Below, piece after piece: positions 23,371-30,603 of a stretch of DNA of 31,754 nucleotides (the stretch's first letter is position 1; each line of letters begins with the position of its first letter). The notes beneath the pieces are model-generated. The model saw nothing but the letters and a program-made list of their open reading frames with translations. It was not told the origin of the DNA and did not search any database. Both the position numbers and the translations under genes were made by a program. The DNA comes from JAAOZN01 sp964421575 (GTDB taxonomy: Archaea > Thermoproteota > Nitrososphaeria > Nitrososphaerales > JAAOZN01): contig CAYQXI010000066.1 in assembly GCA_964421575.1 (NCBI GenBank), positions 1-31,754 on the forward strand, in the 5' to 3' direction.

Positions 23371-24487
23371 CCCTCTCAGCTATCGCGTTCCCGACTTCCT
23401 CTGTCGTTGAGGAGCCACCTAGGTCGTAGGTGCGTACCTTACCCTCCTTCAGCACCTCACCAACAGCCCTCTCAACCTTAGCCGCGGAGGAGCACAGCCC
23501 AAAGTTTTCAAGCATAAGAGCACCAGCAAGAATCGTGGCTATGGGGTTTATCTTGTTCTGACCACGGTATTTAGGCGCTGAACCATGTATCGGCTCAAAA
23601 GTAGACGTACCATTGGGGTTGATGTTGGCACCAGGCGCTACACCCATTCCACCTTGTATCATGGCTCCGAGATCGGTAAGTATGTCACCAAAGAGGTTTG
23701 GGGTTACGACTACTTGGAACCACTCTGGGTTCTTGACGAACCACATGGCCGCTGCGTCAACAAATATATGCTCTGTTTCTATATGTGGGTAGTTTTTAGC
23801 GACGTTTTGAAACGCATCTCGCCAGAGCCCGTAGATGTGAGTCAAGACGTTTGCTTTATCTACTGAGGTCACCTTTCTCTTCTTCTTCCTTTCGGCCAAC
23901 TCGAAAGCGTATCTTATGACTCTTTCAGCGCCCCTGCGGCTTATGAGCCCGAGTTGGTAAGCGATCTCATCCGCATCACCCTCTATATCAAGATTAAATT
24001 TCAGGCTGTATAGTTCTCGGACGAGCTGGTGCTGCTCCTTATGTGGGGTTTTGAGCACTCTGCTACCTACCCCTATGTAGAAGTCCTCAGTGTTCTCTCT
24101 AACCACATCGAAGCAGATGTCTTTTTCAGTCTTGTCCCTAAGTGGGGTAGGGACACCTTCAAAGAGCTTCACCGGCCTCAGATTTATGTATTCATCCATA
24201 TAGAAGCGCAGCTTGAGCAGAATCCCCAGCTCTAAGACACCGGGTGGAACCCGAGGGTCGCCTACAGCCCCTAGGTATATTGCCTTATACTGCTTAAGCT
24301 CCTTCAGCGAATCTTCATCTAGCGTCTTACCTGTCTGTAGGTAGTAGTCAGCCCCGAATGGATATTCAACCCACTCTATCTCAAACCCATCTACCTCACT
24401 AACAGCGTCCAAAACCTTTCTGCCTTCACGTATAACTTCTGGTCCAACACCGTCACCAGGTATAACAGCAACTTTGTAGGTAGCCAT
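23357..24487 (-). CDS. leuB: 3-isopropylmalate dehydrogenase
   Basis: NAD-dependent oxidative decarboxylase of the isocitrate/isopropylmalate dehydrogenase family, 376 residues. Features are VIPGDGVGPEVIREG, LGAVGDPRVPPGVLE, LRFYMDEYINLRPVKL (substrate arginines), VVRENTEDFYIGVG, VDKANVL and the metal-binding NLFGDILTDLGA, with NPNGTSTFEPIHGSAPKYRG near the cofactor site. It acts on isopropylmalate for leucine and on 3-methylmalate in the citramalate route. Tartrate- or homoisocitrate-type relatives share these motifs, but the neighbourhood favours LeuB. It lies 32 bp downstream of pus10 on the same strand and could be read from that unit. Confidence 0.9.
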   Translation of the reverse strand: MATYKVAVIPGDGVGPEVIREGRKVLDAVSEVDGFEIEWVEYPFGADYYLQTGKTLDEDSLKELKQYKAIYLGAVGDPRVPPGVLELGILLKLRFYMDEYINLRPVKLFEGVPTPLRDKTEKDICFDVVRENTEDFYIGVGSRVLKTPHKEQHQLVRELYSLKFNLDIEGDADEIAYQLGLISRRGAERVIRYAFELAERKKKRKVTSVDKANVLTHIYGLWRDAFQNVAKNYPHIETEHIFVDAAAMWFVKNPEWFQVVVTPNLFGDILTDLGAMIQGGMGVAPGANINPNGTSTFEPIHGSAPKYRGQNKINPIATILAGALMLENFGLCSSAAKVERAVGEVLKEGKVRTYDLGGSSTTEEVGNAIAERVRRL

Positions 24488-24519
24488 ATTTCATCCGGCT
24501 AGGGTGAATCTACTCTACT

Positions 24520-25632
24520 CTAAAAACCTTCTACTAATACGTCGAGTATATCAAAGGGTTTTTCTTCATCTACTTCTACATTAACACCGAGTAGGAAGGG
24601 GAGGTTGGGGGTTATGGGTTCTCCTACACCTGTTAGAAAGCGTTTTATGCTCAATCCGCCGTCGCAGATGAATCGTATGTACCCTCTATTCCCAACTAGG
24701 CGAATAGTTGGTGAATAGATTTTCTTCACGTAGGTTTTGCGTTTCCTCAGAGATGCTTGCTGAACCTCTATGAGCGTTGGAAGATTTTTCACCACCTTCT
24801 TATCTGGTTTGCTTTGGAAGAACACCCTAGCTAGCACCTTGAGCTTGAAGCTTGGTACCTTTTCAGGTTTATCGTCTAATAGGGTCAGTTGTGTGAGCTT
24901 AACACCATATCCTAGGTTGGCTGGTAGGGTTAAGGTTGGTAGATGCCGCTTCTTGGGGTTATGCACCTCCACGTAAAACGGTCTGCCCGCTCCTAGAACC
25001 AAGCTCCTCTCATCCTCGCCTCCAAACCATCTGAAGGTCGTCTTAGCACCTTGCAAGATTTTTAGAAGATATTGATTGATTAAATGCTCTACACTGAGAC
25101 CTTTAATCTTACCAGTGTAGTCGCATTCTGGGCAGCCCCTTCCTCTACAGATCTCGCATCTTGGCTGTTTCTGCGGCAGACCTCGTCTAGACTTTGTGTA
25201 CCTACCGAACAGAAAGATTGACCTAGCATCCACCTTAACAGCTCCGCTTGCAACATCAAGGACAGCCACAACATCCGGCTTAAGGCGGTTAATAGGTTTC
25301 TTTAAGAGCTTGGCTAATTTAGACACAAGTTTATGCGAAGCGTCTGACTTCACATTACGCCTACCCTGCAGCTTAAATTCCGACCTTATAAGATCCTCTC
25401 GCTCAACCCACTCAGATGGTGCAGATAAGCCTATGCTGAAGCTTTCAAATTCGTACACGCTTAAAGCTTCTGCAACACTCTTTGCCACATCGTCTATGCG
25501 TTCAAAGAAGCCACCGCAGATGAAGCACTCTCCTTGCTGCAAAGAGAATTTAATCTTCGAGTTTACTTGCCTCTTTAAGCAGCTTAGGCATAGAGGATAC
25601 TTTTTAAGGATCGCTTTGGCTTTGCTGCTCAA
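24520..25632 (-). CDS. pus10: tRNA pseudouridine synthase Pus10
   Basis: Archaeal Pus10 (370 residues), which makes pseudouridine 54 and 55 in the T loop of tRNA. The N-terminal zinc-binding region has CLSCLKRQ and CFICGG (Cys15, 18 and a pair near 36-39), followed by a THUMP-like part. A second cysteine cluster is CEICRGRGCPECDYTG near residue 155. The catalytic domain shows WFGGEDERSLVLGAGRPFYVEV; the Asp of GGED is the likely catalytic residue. The usual GREDVD form is replaced by GGEDERS. The start overlaps the srp54 stop by 4 bp, indicating coupled translation. Confidence 0.9.
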   Translation of the reverse strand: MSSKAKAILKKYPLCLSCLKRQVNSKIKFSLQQGECFICGGFFERIDDVAKSVAEALSVYEFESFSIGLSAPSEWVEREDLIRSEFKLQGRRNVKSDASHKLVSKLAKLLKKPINRLKPDVVAVLDVASGAVKVDARSIFLFGRYTKSRRGLPQKQPRCEICRGRGCPECDYTGKIKGLSVEHLINQYLLKILQGAKTTFRWFGGEDERSLVLGAGRPFYVEVHNPKKRHLPTLTLPANLGYGVKLTQLTLLDDKPEKVPSFKLKVLARVFFQSKPDKKVVKNLPTLIEVQQASLRKRKTYVKKIYSPTIRLVGNRGYIRFICDGGLSIKRFLTGVGEPITPNLPFLLGVNVEVDEEKPFDILDVLVEGF

Positions 25633-26951
25633 GTCTGCTGTAACCTTCTTAGTAGCTGCCTGAAGGTTCTGCCTTTAGTAGCCTTCATAAGGTCTTTGGT
25701 CTGCTTATATCTGGCTAGAAGCTCTTTGACATCCTTCTCTGATGTCCCTGAGCCTCTTGCGACCCTCCTTATTCTGGAGGCGTTCATAATCTCGGGGTTA
25801 GCGCGCTCCTCTTTGGTCATCGAGAGTATTATGCTTCGCCACTTCTCTAACTTCGCATCTAAGCCTTCCAGCTCCTCCTCAGGTATCTTGATTTGGGAGA
25901 AGCCTGGTATGAGTTCGAGTATACGGCGTATCGAACCCATCTTCTTCATCTGCTCCATCTGGTAGTAGAGATCGTCTATCGTCATCTTACCAGACATGAT
26001 CCTCTGCATCTTCTTCTCATCGGCTTCGAGCTCCAGCTCTCTAGCCCGCTCCAATAGGGTCTTAATATCACCAAGCCCAAGCAGCCTACCCACAAATCTA
26101 GTTGGGGAGAAAGGCTCTAGATCATCAACCCGCTCACCCGTACCAATAAAAAAGATTTTAGCCCCTGTGGCTGCAGCAGCTGCAAGCGCACCCCCACCTT
26201 TAGCAGCACCATCCAGCTTCGTTATAATTATGCCGCCTACTGGTACCGCTTTATGGAACGCTTCAGACTGTGCGTAGCAGGCTTGCCCTATCGTGCCATC
26301 GATAACTAAAAGCGTTAGGTCTGGTGTTACTTTGGAGGAGATCTCTTTCATCTCCTCTAACAGACCCTTCTCCTCCTTATGTCTGCCCGCGGTATCTATT
26401 ATTACGACGTGCTTGTCTTTAAAAAATTTGAGACCTCTCTCAGCTATACCAGCCGGATCAGAGGCGTTGTCTTCTCCGTAGACCTCCACACCTATCTGCT
26501 TGCACAGCATACTCAGTTGTGTCAGCGCTCCGGGTCTGTAGGTGTCTGCGCAGACCACACCGACCTTATAACCCTTCTTCTGAAGATATCTAGCCAACTT
26601 AGCGGCGACGGTCGTCTTACCTGAACCTTGTATGCCTACTAGGAGAATCGTGTAGGTCTTGTTCATAGGTATATCGAGCTTGGCTTCGCTGCCGAGCAGC
26701 GAGGCGAGTTCATCATAGAGTATCTTCACTATGTGATCTTTACGCGGTAGACCCGGTGGTGGGGTTTCTTGTAGAGCCCTCTTCTCTATCTTCGATGTGA
26801 TTTCGAGAACCATCTTCACGTTAACATCCGCTTGCAATAAGGTTCGTTGTAGGTCTCTGACGAATTCCTTAACCGCAGCCTCGTCTATGGTTGCTGAGCC
26901 TATCAGCTTCTTGATCGCTGCTTGTAGACCCTCTTTTAACTTCTCTAGCAT
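25629..26951 (-). CDS. srp54: Signal recognition particle protein SRP54
   Basis: GTPase subunit of the signal recognition particle (440 residues); binds signal peptides at the ribosome and 7S RNA. The N domain (1-85) is followed by the G domain with P-loop GIQGSGKTT, DTYRPGAL, DTAGRHKEE and TKLDGAAKGGG. The M domain (about 300-435) has the GKMTIDDLYYQMEQMKKMGS region and the RNA-binding SRIRRVARGSGTSEKDVKELL. It starts one base after the dph6 stop, with GAGAGGTAAG upstream as ribosome-binding motif, and overlaps pus10 by 4 bp. Confidence 0.97.
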   Translation of the reverse strand: MLEKLKEGLQAAIKKLIGSATIDEAAVKEFVRDLQRTLLQADVNVKMVLEITSKIEKRALQETPPPGLPRKDHIVKILYDELASLLGSEAKLDIPMNKTYTILLVGIQGSGKTTVAAKLARYLQKKGYKVGVVCADTYRPGALTQLSMLCKQIGVEVYGEDNASDPAGIAERGLKFFKDKHVVIIDTAGRHKEEKGLLEEMKEISSKVTPDLTLLVIDGTIGQACYAQSEAFHKAVPVGGIIITKLDGAAKGGGALAAAAATGAKIFFIGTGERVDDLEPFSPTRFVGRLLGLGDIKTLLERARELELEADEKKMQRIMSGKMTIDDLYYQMEQMKKMGSIRRILELIPGFSQIKIPEEELEGLDAKLEKWRSIILSMTKEERANPEIMNASRIRRVARGSGTSEKDVKELLARYKQTKDLMKATKGRTFRQLLRRLQQT

Positions 26952-26952
26952 C

Positions 26953-27672
26953 CTACTTACCTCTCCTACTCGACTTCTTTAACGCTTCCTTTCCCACCAG
27001 CCTAGCTTCCTTTATTATGAAGAAGCCTACGTAGCCGTCCCAATATATTTCTGATGAAGTTATTTCTATGCTTTTACTGAATATGGGTGCATCTAATACA
27101 AAAGTTTCAGCTTCTCCGCCTTCGAAAGAAAGGTTTACACCATACCTTCTATTTACCTCCTTCAGATCGTCTATAGCAGCTTCATCAATAACCCTCCCCA
27201 ACCACTCTGGACCAAGTCCGGCTGCAGAAACACCCACTATAACGGTCTTGAAACCCAGCCTAAGTAGATCTCTTAAGATCTGCTCACCGCTCATCCCCCA
27301 TAGGGGGTTAATACACTTTAAACCAACTTTAGACGCTGCTTCCTCGAATCTTCGCCTCTGATATCGGCTTGCAACAGCACCGGTGTATAAGCAATTAACT
27401 GAATATTTTGCGGCCGCCTCGGCTAAAAGATCTGTGAAGGCGTTTAACTCCTCTGCCTCGTTAACACCCTTCACTTCTTTGCTTAGAAGCGGGAGGTTAA
27501 GGGCTTCGGCTTGCAGCTTTGTCCAACGTGCGTTTGGGTAGTGGTAGAGGTAGCTTTCTGGGGTGTCTGGTACCACGTTTAGTAGGCAGCACGCTTCGTT
27601 GCCGGCTTTTATGCATTCATAAACGGCTCTAGTGCTGTCTTTCCCGCCGGAGTAAGCGATCGCTGCTTTCAT
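26953..27672 (-). CDS. dph6: Diphthamide synthase Dph6 (ATP-pyrophosphatase family)
   Basis: Last step of diphthamide formation on translation factor EF2: ATP-dependent amidation of diphthine; about 239 residues. The PP-loop motif AIAYSGGKDSTRAVYE is at the N-terminus, with later family motifs YTGAVASRYQRRR, INPLWGMSGEQIL, VSAAGLGPEWLGR and NLSFEGGEAETFVLDAP. The start at ATG 27672 puts the PP loop at the usual position; a start at 27705 would add eleven residues. First gene of dph6-srp54-pus10. Confidence 0.88.
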   Translation of the reverse strand: MKAAIAYSGGKDSTRAVYECIKAGNEACCLLNVVPDTPESYLYHYPNARWTKLQAEALNLPLLSKEVKGVNEAEELNAFTDLLAEAAAKYSVNCLYTGAVASRYQRRRFEEAASKVGLKCINPLWGMSGEQILRDLLRLGFKTVIVGVSAAGLGPEWLGRVIDEAAIDDLKEVNRRYGVNLSFEGGEAETFVLDAPIFSKSIEITSSEIYWDGYVGFFIIKEARLVGKEALKKSSRRGK

Positions 27673-27806
27673 CTCTATGCGCTCAACCTGCGGGCCCATC
27701 TCCACTCTGATTCGTCATCACAGGTCAGACGGCTCTTCCAAGGATCATCTAGGCCCACATTCTGTTACCTCGAATTAACCTATAGATTTTACTGATCTAA
27801 TGTAAC

Positions 27807-28202
27807 CTAACCCTTGACTCTCATGATCTTATTTCTACCCATAGTCCGCCAATACTCCACTTCCACACCGGGCTGAAGTTTTGTGGCGATCTCTTGCTCA
27901 GTCGGCACAGGGAGGTCGAAGTATTCGAAGGTTTCGAGGTCCATAAGTTGAACAGTCGAGCCTGTGATAGCGATTACTTGAGCTGACCTCTTCTCAATTA
28001 TAGGAACCTCCACGTTAGCAGAGGCGGGTGAGACAAGCGTCCTCTTAACACCATCGAATAACCCTATGGCGACGACACGAACCTTAGCTGAACCGTGCTT
28101 TCCCGGTTTAGACTTATCATACTCCACGATCTTCGACGGTTCGCCGTCAATTATTATGTAGGATCCCTCTTTAACGCTCCCCAAGTCTACTGGTTTACTC
28201 AT
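27807..28202 (-). CDS. Translation factor aIF5A
   Basis: Archaeal IF5A (131 residues), which helps the ribosome with difficult peptide bonds. The hypusine loop is SKPGKHGSAKVR with Lys35 as the modified lysine. The C-terminal OB domain begins near residue 70 and ends RTMGRNKIMRVKG. The start is ATG with a strong GAGGTG ribosome-binding motif (28208-28213) 5 nt upstream. About 130 bp separates its end from the dph6 start. It is divergent from NAD kinase. Confidence 0.96.
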   Translation of the reverse strand: MSKPVDLGSVKEGSYIIIDGEPSKIVEYDKSKPGKHGSAKVRVVAIGLFDGVKRTLVSPASANVEVPIIEKRSAQVIAITGSTVQLMDLETFEYFDLPVPTEQEIATKLQPGVEVEYWRTMGRNKIMRVKG

Positions 28203-28207
28203 GGTAG

Positions 28208-28213
28208 CACCTC
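28208..28213 (-). promoter_or_regulatory. Shine-Dalgarno site of aIF5A
   Basis: GAGGTG on the minus strand, 5 nt before the ATG, within GGTGAGGTG. It complements the archaeal 16S 3' end well and shows that this genome uses leadered as well as leaderless messages. Confidence 0.7.
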
Positions 28214-28315
28214 ACCAACACTACTTGATGAAGGTAATAGGCGGTAGTATAATTATCTTTCCTCTAACGCATAAGGAATATAAGGAGATTTTGTTGCTGG
28301 TGAAGTGTAACCACA

Positions 28316-29158
28316 TTGGCACAACAGAAACCGGTTCATAGTGTAGGTGTGGTCTTAAAAGAGGGTTTAGAGAGAAAGACCGCGGCAGAAATAGTTAGGA
28401 AGATTGTTAACGCAGGCCTACAAGTCTACACTCTGCTAACTGATTTTAGCTCTGAGGGCGCTATTAAACTGAACGATGTAAACGATCTAAAAAGCAAGGT
28501 TGATATTGTAGTCAGTGTAGGTGGGGATGGTACTCTTCTGCGCACACTAAGATTTCTCAAAGACGAAACACCAGTCTTGGCGGTGAACGTGGGGCACCGA
28601 GGTATACTTTCAGAGATCAAGCCTGAGGAGATCGACGAAGCCCTCTTAAAGCTGAAGAGGGGTGAATACCTACTGGATAAAAGGATGAGGCTCGTGGCAA
28701 GAACGAGCATGGAACTGCCGCCCGCTACCAACGAAGTCTACGTAGTAAGGAGGCGTCACATTGGAACACCATTATTCACGCTAAGACTTGGTGAGACGCA
28801 AATAAGTGTCAGAATGGATGGTGTGCTGGTTTCAACACCTACTGGTTCGACTGGGCATGCTTACTCACTAAAAGGGCCGGTTTTGCAAGAGAATCTCGAT
28901 GGTGTGTTGATAGTACCGGCTTCGCCGCTTCAGTATATGCCGCCTGTAGTAATAAGGCCTCAACCGATCACGATAAAGGTTGACCAGCCAGCTGACGTGG
29001 TGGTAGATGGGCAAGAGATCTTCCAATTGGAAGGTGGTGAAGAGGTGGAGATCAGAAGGTATAAGTATGATGCAAACTTAGTTAGATTAAGGGGCTTCGC
29101 ATTTAAGCAGATACTTAAGATGATCTCTTACGCCAGCGCTACCTTTATCAGTAGATGA
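28316..29158 (+). CDS. nadK: NAD kinase
   Basis: Phosphorylates NAD to NADP; 280 residues. Family motifs are VVSVGGDGTLLRTLRFL (GGDGT at 69-73), VNVGHRGILSEI, ATNEVYVVRR with the conserved Asn-Glu near 139-140, and the glycine-rich VSTPTGSTGHAYSL at about 172-185. It starts with TTG; GGTGAA lies about 12 nt upstream, and AATATAAGG at 28277-28285 may be the TATA box. Divergent from aIF5A, it heads a rightward run with the DUF151 protein, nob1 and moaE. Confidence 0.93.
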   Translation: MAQQKPVHSVGVVLKEGLERKTAAEIVRKIVNAGLQVYTLLTDFSSEGAIKLNDVNDLKSKVDIVVSVGGDGTLLRTLRFLKDETPVLAVNVGHRGILSEIKPEEIDEALLKLKRGEYLLDKRMRLVARTSMELPPATNEVYVVRRRHIGTPLFTLRLGETQISVRMDGVLVSTPTGSTGHAYSLKGPVLQENLDGVLIVPASPLQYMPPVVIRPQPITIKVDQPADVVVDGQEIFQLEGGEEVEIRRYKYDANLVRLRGFAFKQILKMISYASATFISR

Positions 29159-29182
29159 TTGCACTTTTAATGATGGGCGTCA

Positions 29183-29611
29183 ATGCAAGAGGATAGAAAG
29201 GACGACGAGTATGTGTACGTAAAGGTCACGAAGGTAGGTTTCGCAGACCCACAGGGTGCAGAAGGCGTGCTCGTTTTAACAGCTGAGGATGGTAGAAGCT
29301 TTCCGATGAGCGCCTTCTCCGGTGAGGTCGCAGAATATATAGCGAGGTTCCAGAGGGGTGACCGAGTATCCGTGCCATCGGTCTACAAGATGATAGCTGA
29401 ATTGGCTGATAGTCAGTCGATCTTCTTGACAGAAGTTGAGGTTTATGAGAGGGGGAATGTGCTGAGGGCTGACCTCTATTTTAGCTGTAGAGGCAGCAGC
29501 TTTATCCTCAGAAACTACAGAGCCTCTGACTCTATAGCGCTCGCTACTTATTATGATGTGCCTATTAAGATGAAGAAGAAACTCTTCGATAAATTAGCTT
29601 CGCAGGTCTGA
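29183..29611 (+). CDS. DUF151 / bifunctional-nuclease-domain protein
   Basis: Protein of 142 residues with a DUF151 (bifunctional nuclease, BFN) domain: the beta-rich N-terminal part YVKVTKVGFADPQGAEGVLVL and FPMSAFSGEVAEYI, the central ELADSQSIFLTEVEVYERGNVLRADLYF, and the typical C-terminal RASDSIALATYYDVPIKMKKKL. Plant and bacterial members are linked to nuclease activity, but the archaeal role is unknown. It starts at ATG 24 bp after nadK and ends 4 bp before nob1, suggesting co-transcription with the rRNA-processing gene. Confidence 0.8.
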   Translation: MQEDRKDDEYVYVKVTKVGFADPQGAEGVLVLTAEDGRSFPMSAFSGEVAEYIARFQRGDRVSVPSVYKMIAELADSQSIFLTEVEVYERGNVLRADLYFSCRGSSFILRNYRASDSIALATYYDVPIKMKKKLFDKLASQV

Positions 29612-29615
29612 AAAA

Positions 29616-30146
29616 ATGGCGGCAAAAGAGGATAAATCTAGGACGATTATCCTAGACGCAACTGCATTCTATGCTGGTGTACCTTACTCTGGTTTAGGAT
29701 GCTACAAGACGACCGCAGAGGTGTTAAAAGAAGTTACACATAGTAGCAAATACCTCGCGATAATAAACACTCTTATCGATTCTAAGAGGCTGGTAGTCGA
29801 GGAGCCGCCATCTGAAGCATACGAGCGTGTGAAGGCTGTGGCGGCAGAAACGAAAGACATCTCCAGTTTATCTGAAGCAGACTTCTCTGTCCTAGCTCTG
29901 GCTCTACATTATTCAAAGGAGGGCGATGTGGTTATAGTGACTGATGACTATGCTGTGCAGAATGTAGCCAAGGTCCTTAATCTTCAGTTCACGCCGACGA
30001 TGAGTAGGGGTATAAGGAGGGTGGTAAGATGGGTCCAATACTGCCCGGCCTGCAGCCAAGTATTCGGAGGTGCTATACGTTATTGCCCTATCTGTGGCAC
30101 AGCGTTAAGAAGAAGGGCGGGTAGTAGCAGAGAAGTAAGATATTAA
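29616..30146 (+). CDS. nob1: rRNA maturation endonuclease Nob1
   Basis: PIN-domain endonuclease (176 residues) that trims the 3' end of precursor 16S rRNA in late small-subunit assembly. Acidic active-site candidates are Asp14 (ILDATAFY), Glu35, Asp89 (SEADFSVLALA) and Asp110 or 111 (IVTDDYAVQNVA). A C-terminal zinc ribbon has Cys143, Cys146, Cys157 and Cys160 (CPAC and CPIC), as in archaeal Nob1. It follows the DUF151 gene by 4 bp. Confidence 0.92.
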   Translation: MAAKEDKSRTIILDATAFYAGVPYSGLGCYKTTAEVLKEVTHSSKYLAIINTLIDSKRLVVEEPPSEAYERVKAVAAETKDISSLSEADFSVLALALHYSKEGDVVIVTDDYAVQNVAKVLNLQFTPTMSRGIRRVVRWVQYCPACSQVFGGAIRYCPICGTALRRRAGSSREVRY

Positions 30147-30171
30147 AACCCTCAAATCATCTATTTTTAAT

Positions 30172-30603
30172 ATGCTTGAGCCGGGGGTGTATTCTAAGGA
30201 TGAGTTTAACTTACTTGAAGCTATAAGCGAATTTTTGAAGAATGTTAGCCCTAGTGATGGGGCTGTCGCTTCATTTATAGGTTTGGTGAAGAATGTCAGC
30301 GACTTAGGAAAAGAGGTCTGTGAGGTCGAAGTTGAATCCTATGTTGAACACGCTACACCAACTATTCGGAAGATATGTGAGGAGGTTAGGGCTAAATATC
30401 GAGTGAGCTGCGTTCTGATCTACCACCTTATGGGTAGGTTTGGGGTTGGAGAGCCGCTTGTGCTGGTGCTTGTGTCTGGTAGGAGCCGTGGTAGTGTCTT
30501 CCCAGCCTTGCAAGAGGCTGTTGAAAGGTATAAGCGCGAACCAGCACTCTTTAAGAAAGAGGTGTTTGTCGATGGGGCGTCAAGGTGGGTCTCACACGCC
30601 TAA
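30172..30603 (+). CDS. moaE: Molybdopterin synthase catalytic subunit MoaE
   Basis: Large subunit of molybdopterin synthase (143 residues), which inserts sulfur carried by MoaD into the cofactor precursor. Features are GAVASFIGLVKNVS, VEVESYVEHATPTIRKI, IYHLMGRFGVGEPLVLV and the lysine-containing active-site region ERYKREPALFKKEVFVDG (Lys121 and Lys128 or 129 candidates). The usual His-Arg pair before the last helix reads GRSRG here. It implies a molybdenum- or tungsten-pterin enzyme elsewhere. Its stop overlaps the convergent nucleotidyltransferase by 4 bp. Confidence 0.88.
   Translation: MLEPGVYSKDEFNLLEAISEFLKNVSPSDGAVASFIGLVKNVSDLGKEVCEVEVESYVEHATPTIRKICEEVRAKYRVSCVLIYHLMGRFGVGEPLVLVLVSGRSRGSVFPALQEAVERYKREPALFKKEVFVDGASRWVSHA

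Noticed and set aside
25196..25663. 155-codon plus-strand frame opposite pus10
   Set aside because: It lies wholly antisense to the clear Pus10 gene and the start of the srp54 overlap, and its translation has no family features; a shadow frame.
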